In this document: positions 46,441-56,799 of the stretch, in pieces
Layout of the letters: each line of letters begins with the position of its first letter
How positions within the stretch are numbered: position 1 is the stretch's first letter
NCBI GenBank assembly: GCA_019009955.1
Contig: CM032230.1
Location: 121,772,501-121,836,500 of the forward strand
Origin: Riptortus pedestris
Taxonomy: Eukaryota; Arthropoda; Insecta; Hemiptera; Alydidae
Direction: 5' to 3'
Length of the DNA: 64,000 nucleotides
Position numbers and translations under genes: made by a program
Notes under the pieces: generated by a model
Told to the model about the DNA's origin: nothing
What the model saw: only the letters and a program-made list of their open reading frames with translations
Databases searched by the model: none

Positions 46441-47400
46441 TTCGAAAAGATTACTACTTCGTTAGTGCGGTTTATGGTATATCTCCTATTATACCCTCAT
46501 GCAACGATGCTACAATATATTCTTATGAAATCAGAGTGACTTACAGTATAATGTTATTATATATATTATTATATAATTAATGAAACAATACAATTGCCCT
46601 CAGTTCAGAAGTCGGTAGGCCTTCTGTCTTCCCTCGTGGGCTAACAATCATATTAACCGTATTGGCGTAACAATAGGCGGCTTCAATAAAGCCGGTTTAA
46701 ATAGGACATCAGCGAGTTGTAGCGGCACAACATAAGCCCCATTATTATAATGAACGTATTGACTATGCTGCCAATGCCTCTGTAATAATATCATGATACT
46801 CTCAACCTGTATAATTCATCTTACCTGGATAATATCCTCCATATTACAAACCTGTTATTCCATAAAACCCCCGAGGTAACAGTACAAAGGATGCAGTTTT
46901 AGTCCTTTGTAAGCCATAATACATCCAGACTACGGTAATGTTCAGTCGAATACCAAATATTACCGAATCCGTTAACAAAATTGATTAAATAATTGTTAAT
47001 ATACAAATTGATAATGCAAATAAATATAAACATTATCCTTTGCTCAAATTGTTTTTTACATATAAATAGAGAATACGTATACCGATAGACCTTGCGTGAA
47101 AGACTTTTTACCACTTCTTTAAACCCCCCCACACATCACGCAGCGACTTCGTATATTATATAACACATGCTTAGTTTTACGTGAGAGGGTTTAAATATCA
47201 AAAATGGTATCGATCAAAAAAGTATTAAGGCTTCACATAGAACGATAATTCATTATTTTTCCTCAAATTGTTCCATGAAACACATAGTTAAGGGCCAATA
47301 AAAACAATACGTTGCATTTAAGCTAGGTATAAAACGTTTCAGGAAGTACATACTCAGTGTGAGATGAGTATGAGAGGGGTGGTGTATATAAGACTAAGTT
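46441..47400. other. No gene; weak HL traces
   Basis: AT-rich. 47170-47220 (GAGGGTTTAAATATCAAAAA, GTATCGATCAAAAA) looks like a very old HL interior. Confidence 0.35.
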
Positions 47401-47420
47401 TGTTTGTTTGTTTGTTTTGG
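47400..47420. repeat. (TTTG)n microsatellite
   Basis: About five TTTG units. Confidence 0.8.
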
Positions 47421-47603
47421 GCAAAAAACTTCATGGTTATCAATGCCCAACACTCTTCATACTGTATTTGAGTTCCCCAGTCATGGGAAGTCCCAGGCAC
47501 ACGCACGCTAGACCGACTTTTATTACACATTAATATGCATACATGTATATATATATATATACACACATATATATTTTACATTATTTTTAACACTATATAT
47601 ACA

Positions 47604-47674
47604 TTTTTTTCCAACCCCCTCTTTTTTTACCTTTTTTCCTTTTAATTTTTTTTTTTTTTTTTTCTTTCTTTTTC

Positions 47675-47711
<37 letters not shown>

Positions 47712-47751
47712 CTTTCTTTTTCTTTTTTTTCTTTTGGTAAGGGGGGGGGGG
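47604..47751. repeat. Poly-pyrimidine tract ending in a G-run
   Basis: Mostly T with CT and CCCC interruptions over 130 bp, then GGTAAGGGGGGGGGGG. The lysine-rich minus-strand frames over it are low-complexity artefacts. It is a likely place for length errors in the assembly. Confidence 0.95.
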
Positions 47752-49257
47752 TTCCGGCCATATGCATCCACACCTACTCGCTGGTATCACAGAAACCATT
47801 GCGACTCATTGATAAACACTAAGAAGAAGAGGTATTTTATTACCAATTACATCAAACTTATGGACTACATATCTAATTAACTATTAAATGGCAGCATTAG
47901 ACCTAAAGCTCGTAAGACTAATAATAAGACTAAGTCCGTTAAGGTGGTACCGTTAATATACCAGTCAGGTACAAAATGTGTACAAAAAAAAAATACAACT
48001 ATAGAATATTAAATTGTTATCACACTTGATCAAATAAAATATTTCTATCCGACACATAGTAAAACGATATTAATTTATCTCTTCTCTAACCCCCCCCCCA
48101 CTTCTTGATTTTCTTCAATTAATGTGAAACCCTTGGAAAATATGGTTGAAAATATTCATGAAACTTTCATCTTGTTTTAGAAAATAAATAGGAAATACGT
48201 TAGCACCAACGCATCGAGAGGTGTAGCCTTTGACTGGCAAAATCGATGTTATTCAAATTTATTTTATGTTATTGTTTGAAATGCAGTTGAATGAATAAAA
48301 GAGGGAAATGTTGGGTTTATTTTATGAAAAGGAAAAAACTGACACAACATAAATGACATCAAGCCGCCTCCCCTCCCCCCATTCTAGGTTCCCTCCTGCA
48401 ACCAGAATAAAAAGTAGTTTTGTAAAATAAATGAAATTTCCCCGAAGCGCCCCCCCTCAGCCAGCTGTTTTTCACGGATCTCTGACGCTATCGCTATCCC
48501 CTCATCATTTCATTACAGTAGCCGGTGAAGTGGCTCAAATTTCGTTGAATTTAAAAAGTGTTTCTCTGATTAAGCCAGAGATTCTCAGATAAAAGGGAAC
48601 TGTCAAGTTTGATATGTATTATTTTTCGTTAGCTCTTCCATTTTCTTCCCTTCTCGCAGTCACTGCGGCTCTTTTATATTTTAAATGAAGTCTTTCTGGG
48701 TGACAGCTAAGCTTTCAAAATACCATCACTAAATAATTTAGGGCAAATCTCGTTTAGCGACTTTACTTCTAATAAAATAATTAGCTGGCAGATATTAATA
48801 AACGTAATATTTCAATGACATTTAGGAAAGTGCTCACAATTAATTGATAATAGCACGATTCTCAACTGGGCAATAGTAATTTATTTAGTGACGAACTCAA
48901 TAAATAAATTCCTAAGACCCAATCTTGCCAGAAAAGGGTGGTAACCTGTTGATAGCCGTCCCAATTAGCTTTAGTAGAAAGTGGAATACCAATTTCTTCC
49001 GTTTATTATGAACAAAAAATATATTCGAATTTCGAAATACAATATCCTCAAAAACAAAGTTTTCATAGCAATAAAATCACAGTCAAAAAAATTATTAAAC
49101 TATTCGGCACCAGTGCCAAAATAACACATAGAAAATTAAAGAATAAACATTTAGCATTTCATTTAAAAGTTCAAATACGTGGTACTTGTTGATTCAGTGG
49201 CTTCGTTTAAAACCTATTCTAAAAAACATATACTCAAAGTTTCACAGAATCATCTCA
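47752..49257. other. No gene; HL fragment at about 48010-48140
   Basis: TTATCACACTTGATC, TTTCTATCCGACACATAGTA and the C-run CCCCCCCCC match the module and C-rich block of minus-strand HL. Elsewhere the sequence is AT-rich without identifiable content. Confidence 0.4.
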
Positions 49258-49480
49258 AAGACTTTTCCCGAGATGCTGGACAGTAGAGGAACACATTAAT
49301 CAGAATCAAGAAAATTCCTCTACAAGCGATTTAATATGCATTTCAGAGACCAAACTCCATCATCAGTGCCTGCTGGATAGAGTCGTGTAGCATGTATAAG
49401 CGCAGCCAGGCACTGACAGTGCTCTAAGCATATAAAGGAAACTTGTAAAGGACAAGGCTTTTTATTGATCCTGATTTATC
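49258..49480. repeat. Unclassified repeat with an internal hairpin
   Basis: ATCAGTGCCTGCTGG (about 49360) pairs with CAGCCAGGCACTGA (about 49410-49423) across a 35-nt loop. CAGTAGAGGAACACATT and AGGACAAGGCTTTTTAT echo the hairpin region at 12950-13030. A retroelement end is possible; no coding relic seen. Confidence 0.4.
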
Positions 49481-49620
49481 CTCTGAATATTTAATATATG
49501 CATTTATGTCCTAACCACACAAGCGGAATATTCTCGAATGTTAATTTTCACTTAAAAAAAAAAAGGAATTATTTTATCATCCAGACTGTTTAATTCATTA
49601 AAACCTGATTGCAAGAAGCA

Positions 49621-49876
49621 GCCCCCCCACTCTTCCACTGGTCCGATTTCAGACATTAACAAACTTTATTTTTCCATAAAACGGTTATATATCGAGCTTG
49701 ATAACTATCTGACTAAAATTGCGGCCACTAGAGTGGTAAGATATATATAAATACAATAGTTTGAAATTGACTTCATTTTCGTCATCTCCTAGGTAGGATC
49801 TATGGACATTTAATGAGATTTTTTAAAAATCGCGTCATGAGGACAGCCCCCATAACCCAATAAGGGGCCTGCTAAA
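49621..49876 (-). mobile_element. HL 5' half
   Basis: C-rich block, GGTCCGATTTCAGACATTAA, GCGGCCACTAGAGTGGTAAG, a short TATATATA tract, GTCATCTCCTAGGTAGGATC and a decayed 5' end (CCCAATAAGGGGCCTGCT). Confidence 0.75.
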
Positions 49877-50490
49877 GTTTCTATTTAGCTTTTGGTCCAT
49901 AAGATTGACGCAACTACACATTCCTTGTGATTTCTCAATAAAATAAAAATAATAATAATAATATGATGTACCTACGTAAAGTGATAAGATAAATTTAAAA
50001 TACTGAAATAAAATATAAATAAACGGAAAGAGCGGAAGGAGATTATTTAATATTTTATATTCGTCACTAATTTCTTACTTTATACAACTTTGACTAGTCC
50101 GAAAAAGAAGGAGGTATCTACAGGGTAAAAAAAAATTAGCTAAAAGAGTTTAAAAAGTTTATGAATGTTTAAAGAACCACTTTCCTCTAGACGGGGTAGA
50201 TTTTATTTACTCAGTTCGGCACTAAATTAATTCCCACTACTGAGAAATGAGGCCATCAACTCAAGAATTGTGCCTTAATGCACATGGCTACCCAGGTCCC
50301 CGTTAGATTTTGTATTGTGGTTATGTATACATTAAATTTATTGTTCTAATGTAAAAGGAAGAGTCTCCAAAGGAAAGTGAGTCTTGGTATCCCGAAAGCT
50401 TCAGGCAATCAATCATGTTTCATTAAATTCAAATATTTGATATTTTGAGGGAGATTTGACTAATTAATTCTCTGACTTTGAACTCTGTCT
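49877..50490. other. No recognisable feature
   Basis: AT-rich with a short AATAAT run near 49945. Confidence 0.4.
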
Positions 50491-50641
50491 GGCAGATTTC
50501 CCTTAAGGTAAATCAGCTGATGTGGTTGTACCCATGTTGCAATTTTCGAAAAGTTTCCTCAAATACCCATCGACTGTAGAAGTTGACGAAAATTATATGT
50601 ATATCTATATATATATATATATATCTATATATATATATACA
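50491..50641 (+). mobile_element. HL 5' fragment with (TA)n
   Basis: GGCAGATTTCCCTTAAGGTA, GGTTGTACCCATGTTGC, CCCATCGAC and GACGAAAATTATAT lead into a compound TATC/TA tract, then stop at repeat K. Confidence 0.75.
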
Positions 50642-50649
50642 TACACACT

Positions 50650-50884
50650 CAGGGTGTCCCATGTTCCCGTCCCACCCCCTTAAAATCTCCAATTGTTTCA
50701 ATACAAGGCTGTGACTTGGTGAGTAATCATAATTGGGCGCCCTAAAGAATCCTCTTTGTCCATATTCAACCTCCTGACCTTCTCCAGTACTTCTCCAGCT
50801 ACCATAATTTTGGAATGCCATATTTTTTTAGGATAATTGTAAAAAATTAAATTCCATAAGTTGCTTGTAAATAATTTTTGGACG
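50650..50884 (+). repeat. Dispersed repeat K, copy 1
   Basis: CAGGGTGTCCCATGTTCCCG, CCACCCCCTTAAAATC and CTTCTCCAGCTACCATAATT are shared with 60445-60690. CAGGGTGTCCC is a common terminal motif of DNA transposons, so this may be the end of one, but no opposite end was found. The piggyBac-type element abuts its right side. Confidence 0.5.
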
Positions 50885-51314
50885 TTAACCTTTAACTACT
50901 ACCATGTTTTAAAGTTACATAAGTACAACCATGGGTCTCTTATGACCCACACAATAAAAGTTTAAATTTTTTAAATATTTTTTTAATATATTTTTTCATG
51001 GAATACATAACAAAGGAGACACATTTTAAACTACAAATACAATATAAATAACTTGTTTTTACACTTTCCAAAAAAACATATTTGACAGCGCAAAAAAAAT
51101 CAATATGTAAAAATGAATTTTAAGAGGGCCATCTTTCTTCTTATCATATTTAAGTATGTTCTGCTCATTCTGAAAAAGAAAGTAATTCAATATCTTAAAT
51201 ATTAAAGAAACTGTGAGGGGCTCTATGCTACACTAACAAATAAATTAAAATTTTATCTTCAAAGTTTCGGCGGGGATATTTAGATTCAGAGTGATTCTTG
51301 CAACCTGTGTTATT

Positions 51315-51445
51315 AGCAGATTTTCCTTAAGGGAAATCAGCTATTGAGGTCGTACTCATGATGCGAGTTTCGAAAAATTTCTTCAAATGTCCATCGATCC
51401 TACCCAGGAGATGACGAAAATGAGGTCCGTTCAAAATTATATATA

Positions 51446-51520
<75 letters not shown>

Positions 51521-52067
51521 CTGTTAACGCTCTAGCGGTCGCAATTCTTGTTTGATCTTTACCAAACACGGAATTTAATCGTTTCATGTAAAAAGGAAGA
51601 TCAAGTTCGTTAATGGCTGAAATCGGACCAGTGAGAGGGGGGGTTTAGAGGGGGGGATTTTTGAAAATTCAAAATATCTCCGTTATTATGCGTCGGATCG
51701 AAAAATTGTATAAAATAAATCTTATTGCAAATTTACTATAAATATTGTTCTATACATGTATTCTGTATCTTGAATATTAACCGAGATATTTGCATTTGTA
51801 ATCTGAGTGTGGTCACCAGTAGGCTATGTTCGAACTTTCCAGCGAGAGCTCTGGCGGCCATTTCTATAACTATTCGTCCCTCGTGAATAGGTTTAGAGGT
51901 TAGGTCAACTGTTTTTTGGGGCTAGAAACTACTGGGTTATTACGCCCTAATTAATGTTTTAGGTTTAGAGGTTTCTTACTACTACAGTTGTTATTAGGCA
52001 GATTTCCCTATTGTAAAACTTCACGTGGGAAATCTGCTTAGTTTACGCAGCCCCTGCGTGACAGACT
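51315..52067 (+). mobile_element. HL element, complete, nested in piggyBac-type element
   Basis: AGCAGATTTTCCTTAAGGG, conserved block, (TA)n 51437-51516, TTAACGCTCTAGCGGTCGC, GGGGGGGTTTAGAGGGGGG, module (about 51665-51795), GAGAGCTCTGGCGGCC, a segment with CTACTGGGTTATTACGCC, then the 3' end GGGAAATCTGCTTAGTTTAC, ACGCAGCCCCTGCGT, GACAGACTT. It is nearly the same subfamily as 52505-53247. Confidence 0.93.
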
Positions 52068-52069
52068 TT

Positions 52070-52313
52070 TATATTTATAACACATTGTTGAATGTTTCTG
52101 GTCAGACTTTTTGCACAATTCATCCTCATTTAGCAGTATTTCTGAATCTGTATCATGATCAGAACGAATGGACTTATTGTCACTGTAATTACTCATTAGA
52201 TCCTCATTATCATCAGACACATGATTCTTATTTCCATGATCTTCGTTCATACTCGTATATGCCAACCAATCCTTATAATGTCTGCCATCCACAATAAAAC
52301 CCTCATTACTCAT
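52070..52313 (-). pseudogene. piggyBac-type transposase N-terminal fragment (probable)
   Basis: The minus-strand frame starts at 52313 (MSNEGFIVDGRHYKDWLAYT) and becomes rich in D, E, N and S (NKNHVSDDNEDLMSNYSDNK, SDHDTDSEILLNEDELCKKS) before it runs into the nested HL copy at 52067. An acidic, low-complexity N-terminus is usual for piggyBac transposases, and the location inside TTAA-flanked ends supports this. The catalytic DDD core is absent, so it cannot act. Assignment rests mainly on context. Confidence 0.5.
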
Positions 52314-52504
52314 ATCACTATGAATACTTTAAACAAAATTTTAATAACTTAATTACTACCACGGGTCAAAATGACCCCAAAACGTTAATTAGTAGTAATC
52401 ACAGAAACAAGAAGAAGAGGTTAACACTGACAGCTGTTACTATGAGGAGAATACATGGCACCTGGTGGCGCTGCCTCGCAAGAAACCAGAGAAACCTTCA
52501 TTTT

Positions 52505-52632
52505 AGCAGATTTCCCTTGAGGGAAATCAGCTATTGAGGTTGTACTCATGACGGAATTTTCGAAATTTTTCTTCAAATGTCCATCGATCCTACCCAGGAG
52601 ATGACGAAAATGAGGTCCGTTCAAAACTGTAT

Positions 52633-52700
<68 letters not shown>

Positions 52701-53247
52701 CTGTTACCGCTCTAGCGGTCGCAATTTTTGTTTGATCGTTACCAAACTCGATATTTAGTCGTTTTATGTAAAAAGAAAGATCAAGTTCGTTAACGGCTGA
52801 AATCGGACCAGTGGAAGGGGGGGTTTAGAGGGGAGGATTTTCGAAAATTCGAAATATCTCCGTTACTATACGTCGGACCGAATAATTGTACAGAATCAAT
52901 CTTATTGCAAATTTACTATAAATATTGTTTTATACATTTTTTCTCTATCTTGAATATTAACCGAGATATTTGCATTTGTATTCTGCGTGTGGTCACCAGT
53001 AGGCTATGTTCGGACTTTCCGCCGAGAGCTCTGGTGGCCGTTTCCATAACTATTCGTCCCTCGTGAATAGGTTTAGAGGTTAGGTTAACTGTTTTTTGGG
53101 GCTAGAAACTACTGGGTTATTACGCCTTAAATAATGTTTTAGGTTTAGAGGTTTCTTACTACTACAGTTGTTATTAGGCAGATTTCTCTATTGTAAACCC
53201 TCACGTGGGAAATCTGCTTAGTTTACGCAGCCCCTGCGTGATGGACT
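52505..53247 (+). mobile_element. HL element, complete, nested in piggyBac-type element
   Basis: AGCAGATTTCCCTTGAGGG, conserved block, (TC)n-(TA)n 52634-52696, TTACCGCTCTAGCGGTCGC, GGGGGGGTTTAGAGGGG, module (about 52850-52975), CTACTGGGTTATTACGCC segment, GGGAAATCTGCTTAGTTTAC, ACGCAGCCCCTGCGT, GATGGACTT. It differs from the neighbouring copy at scattered positions, so the two are separate insertions or an older duplication. Confidence 0.93.
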
Positions 53248-53299
53248 TTTTATTTTATTCTCGGGTCTTTTTTGACCCATGGTAGTAGTTAAAGGTTAA

Positions 53300-53419
53300 C
53301 GAACTTAATATTTACTTTCTGCATGATATGCTTACAGGTCGAGTGTGTTAAAGACTAAAATTACGACCTTCGAGAGGTAACAGACCTGTTACCTAGTCTA
53401 TATTTATATATGTGAATAT

Positions 53420-53488
<69 letters not shown>
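53300..53488 (-). mobile_element. HL fragment with (TA)n
   Basis: CGAACTTAATATTTACTTTC, CGACCTTCGAGAGGTAACAG and a long (TA)n (53430-53487) follow the order of a minus-strand HL. The piggyBac-type element sits at a GTTAAC in this HL interior (GCCGTTAACGAACTTGAT in intact copies), so it probably inserted into an older HL. Confidence 0.6.
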
Positions 53489-53492
<4 letters not shown>

Positions 53493-53496
53493 CTCA

Positions 53497-54822
53497 GAGA
53501 GCCGGCGGCGCCCGGGAGGTGATTTGAGTGTGAATGGTGATGGTATTTTTTTGTGAAGGGTTTTCTTTGCACAATATTTTGACATTTACCCGTCCCAGTG
53601 TTTAGGGTTAATACCCGTTGTTGGCATTTGTTAATAATAAAATTTATTTTTTTTGTAAGACTTCACTGTCCTCCATATTATCATATTTCCCGCCTCCTGT
53701 GCATAGATTTGAATTATTAAGGACAAAATATTAACATAGATTTCAATTAATATTTCCAGGTGAGGTACCTGGGAGTTCATGATGAATTTTTGAGCATATC
53801 AATATTTCTACCCAAATCACTTGCTTCATAAATTGTTTCCAAAAGAATGTATAAAACAAAAGTTACTCTAAATACCAAAGTAAACAAATTTTGTTAGGTG
53901 CACCTTTGTCGAAAAACAAATAGACAATGAAATATCGCAAACTTTTATTTCAGGCCTCCCTTATAACCCCCACTCCCGTTCAACCTAAAAATTTTAATAT
54001 AGCTTATAATCATGGAAGAATTAATGCTAATTGACATAGTGAGTTTTTTTAAGTTCGGTTTAATCGTTTGCGCCCAATGAAATAGTTGACTCCCGCTTTA
54101 GTTTATAGTGTATATCTCGTTTTTAATTTGTTAAAAGACAAAAATGAATATCACAAAAGTTACTCTAAATAACAAAATATACAACTTTTATCATGTTCAT
54201 ATTTGCCGAAAAAGAATAGAAAACGAAATAAAGCTATTTTTAAATTCAAGCCTCCCTTACAACCCCCACTCCTGCCCGCCCCTAAAAATGTTGGTATGGC
54301 TTGTTATAATGAGAGCGGTAGTGCTAATACATATACCGAGTTTTATTTATTTCTGTAGGGTCTTTTGTCCCAAATAAAATTGTTCACTTCCGCTATAGGT
54401 TTTAGTGTATATCTCATTTATAATTCGGTATTCGAAAAAAATGTATATAACAAAAGTTTCTTTAAATAACAAAATAAACAGCTTTTGTTATGTTCATATT
54501 TACGGAAAAACCAATAGGAAACGAAATATCGCTATTTTTAATTTCTGGCTTACCTCATAACCCCCACTCTTGTTCGTCTCAGAGGATATTAATATAAAGG
54601 CCTAAAGTCTAAGTTGGGTTAGTAGTAATATACATACCAAGTTTCCTAACTTTCGGTTCAGCCGTTTTTGCGTGAAGAGGTAACAAACAAACAAACAAAC
54701 AAACAAACAAACAAACAAACAGACACCAAAGAAACAAAATGCAGTTATGGTGTCTATGACATGTGACACGAAAAGTTATCGTGAAATTTCGCGAAAAAAA
54801 TCAATGTACAGACAGAGGTTAC

Positions 54823-54825
<3 letters not shown>
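53497..54825 (+). repeat. Dispersed repeat Z, trimeric
   Basis: It has the same start and end as the dimeric copies, but three units of about 297 bp, with starts at about 53856, 54153 and 54451 and each ending near CCCCCACTC. The tail has a longer (AAAC)n and an (TA)n that continues into 54826-54898. Confidence 0.7.

Positions 54826-54898
<73 letters not shown>
54826..54898. repeat. (TA)n, LTR target site
   Basis: An uninterrupted TA run grown from the TATATATA tail of repeat Z. The LTR that follows duplicated ATAT from it. Confidence 0.95.
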
Positions 54899-54903
<5 letters not shown>

Positions 54904-55541
54904 CGTAGATTAAATATACCAGGAACCACGTGATTGGGGAGTGCGGAGGAGTTCAGAGAAGTCCCGCTAATTGATCGCGCCCTTACTAGTCCCTTCTAGT
55001 ACCTTCTTGTAAAAGCCATTTAAGCCTGTACAGCTAAAATCTAATTATATCCGTCTCGCTGGAACTTCTAGACCTTTCTCGAACTGGAACCTTCTACACC
55101 TAGACACTTCTACAAGCATTTAAAAGGAAGTCTCACAGTACCCCACAGTCAGTTTTACGGTCAGACGTCTTGATGGTCACATCAGTGCTACAGTGCGACT
55201 TAGTGCAGCGCGGTAAAGGGTTTTTATAAGAAGAACAGTGTTGTGCCATGACTGTAAGTAGGAGTTTAGTGCCGTGTTTAAGACAGTGCAGTGCCGCGAA
55301 GTAAAGGGCATTGCAGTGCCGTCTTTTGGGTATGTCAGTGACCGTGAGTGAATTATTGGACTGTGAAATCTGAAAGAACAGTGACACTATCAGTGTAATA
55401 CTGTGAGTAGTAATAATCAGGTGTATTGTGCATTGTGAAATAAATTGTGCAGTGATAAACTGTGAAACTTGTGTGTTTAATTTTGCAATCCAAAAGAACT
55501 CTTATTAACTTTTATTACTGGTTTTGTAATAAAACGTAACA
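54899..55541 (+). mobile_element. Solo LTR, family A, with ATAT target duplication
   Basis: TGTTGCG to CGTAACA, 643 bp, flanked by ATAT (54895-54898 and 55542-55545). A TTTAAAAG box lies near 55119, AGTG repeats at 55180-55410, and AATAAA at 55439-55444. U3 holds GAA/TTC arrays. No internal region. Confidence 0.88.
55061..55097 (+). promoter_or_regulatory. Heat-shock-element-like array in LTR A
   Basis: TTCTCGAACTGGAACCTTC contains TTCnnGAA and GAAnnTTC, preceded by GGAACTTCTAGA. It lies about 25-60 bp upstream of the TTTAAAAG box, a position similar to that in the family B block. Motif-based inference. Confidence 0.4.
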
Positions 55542-55556
55542 ATATATTTAATTTTT

Positions 55557-55628
55557 AGCGGATCTCATGATCATTGTCATTTGGCATCAATGCCGTCATG
55601 AGTATTTTCATTAATGGAAATCTGCTAA
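55557..55628 (-). repeat. Miniature HL 5'-end foldback
   Basis: The right half is a decayed HL 5' end (GTCATGAGTATTTTCATTAA, GGAAATCTGCT). The left half (AGCGGATCTCATGATCATTG) is a partial inverted version of it. It is about 70 bp in all. Confidence 0.45.
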
Positions 55629-56082
55629 AACTTTCCAAAGACTAGTTAAATTAGTTACTTGCCGGATAATAACTAAATTGGGACTGTCTCATCACCATTG
55701 ATTGATTCACAGTATATTTTAGCCATTTGGTGGTAAAGTTGCCAATTCTACTGGGAAAAGCCTTCCCACGGAGTACTGAGAAATCCCATGGTTGATCCTG
55801 GGCTCTTCATCCTCTTGTTAGCTCAACTTGATTTCAGATTTCCGGAATCAGAACCACTTCCCTCAGGCCAATTGATTCCTACATAATCGGCTAAATGAAA
55901 ATTGATGAGTTTAACAATGAGTTCCAACAGTCCTCTAACTGTTAACTAGTCATTTCATAATAATAATTCAATTAATCTTCGAAAGATTATGTAAAATGAA
56001 AATTTAAAGAGGTGTTTTATGAATTGATTTGATTCTTTAAAGAGACTGACTTATATAAATTAACTGAATACAAACATACACA
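55629..56082. other. No recognisable feature
   Basis: AT-rich sequence without a repeat match in this window. Confidence 0.4.
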
Positions 56083-56091
56083 CATGTGTGT

Positions 56092-56174
<83 letters not shown>
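56083..56174. repeat. (TG)n-(TA)n microsatellite
   Basis: ACACATGTGTGTGTATGTGT passes into about 37 TA units. Confidence 0.95.
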
Positions 56175-56175
<1 letters not shown>

Positions 56176-56512
56176 ATTGCAAAATTAAGTACACAATCTT
56201 CTACGTTTTTATCAATACACAATTTGTTTGCCGATCACTACTCTCGTGTAAACACTTGTTAAATTATTATTCACTACTAATCCCAATATGCTCTGATAAC
56301 TTCAGTTCTTATTGCACAGTACAATACCTCACGACCCCTGCGAATCACTGATGTTCACAACGGCACGGTACTGTACTGACCTTCACTAAAACTGCACTGG
56401 ACTGAAAATAAATAGCACTGTTTACTAAAAGCTGCATTGAACGCTCAGTTATTTACGGATAAGAAAACTTAGAACTAACTAACTGTCGAGCGAGCTAGCC
56501 GTCTTGTGCGCA
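56176..56512 (-). mobile_element. LTR fragment, families A/B type
   Basis: The reverse complement contains GACAGTTAGTTAGTTCTAAG (as at 19680), the AGTG-rich block (CAGTCCAGTGCAGTTTTAGT) and ends in TTAATTTTGCAATCCA, the phrase near the 3' end of LTR A. It stops at the (TA)n, about 60 bp short of a full LTR end, and lacks U3. Confidence 0.65.
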
Positions 56513-56725
56513 TGTGTTTAATGTCAAATCAGAATAAAGTGAGAAGCAACTAGCTGATATGAAAATACATTGAGATTAAAAGTCAAAATTACCTTCATAT
56601 TCCACAAGATATGGTTGAACCTTAGTACGATAACCACCTGTAATTATTAACATAGCTGGAGCAGTGACTCTCTCTCACACACACACACACACAACTCTTC
56701 GGTAATATTAAATACGCCTTTCATG

Positions 56726-56732
56726 AACGGAA

Positions 56733-56799
<67 letters not shown>

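Larger units (their letters stand above)
50885..53299 (-). mobile_element. piggyBac-type element with TTAA duplication and two nested HL copies
   Basis: The left end is TTAA (50885-50888) followed by CCTTTAACTACTACCATG. The right end is the exact complement, CATGGTAGTAGTTAAAGG (53278-53295), followed by TTAA (53296-53299). TTAA flanks and perfect 18-bp ends are diagnostic of the piggyBac superfamily. Just inside both ends, and at 52366, lie short palindromes of type GGGTCnnnnTGACCC. Two HL copies make up about 1.5 kb of the 2.4 kb, leaving about 0.9 kb of the original element with a transposase fragment on the minus strand. Confidence 0.9.

Noticed and set aside
47523..47799. Lysine-rich minus-strand frames
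   Set aside because: Translation of the poly-T/C tract; low complexity only.
52025..52297. Plus-strand 90-codon frame over the piggyBac-type remnant
   Set aside because: It starts inside the HL 3' end and is the reverse of the acidic minus-strand frame, which fits transposase context better.
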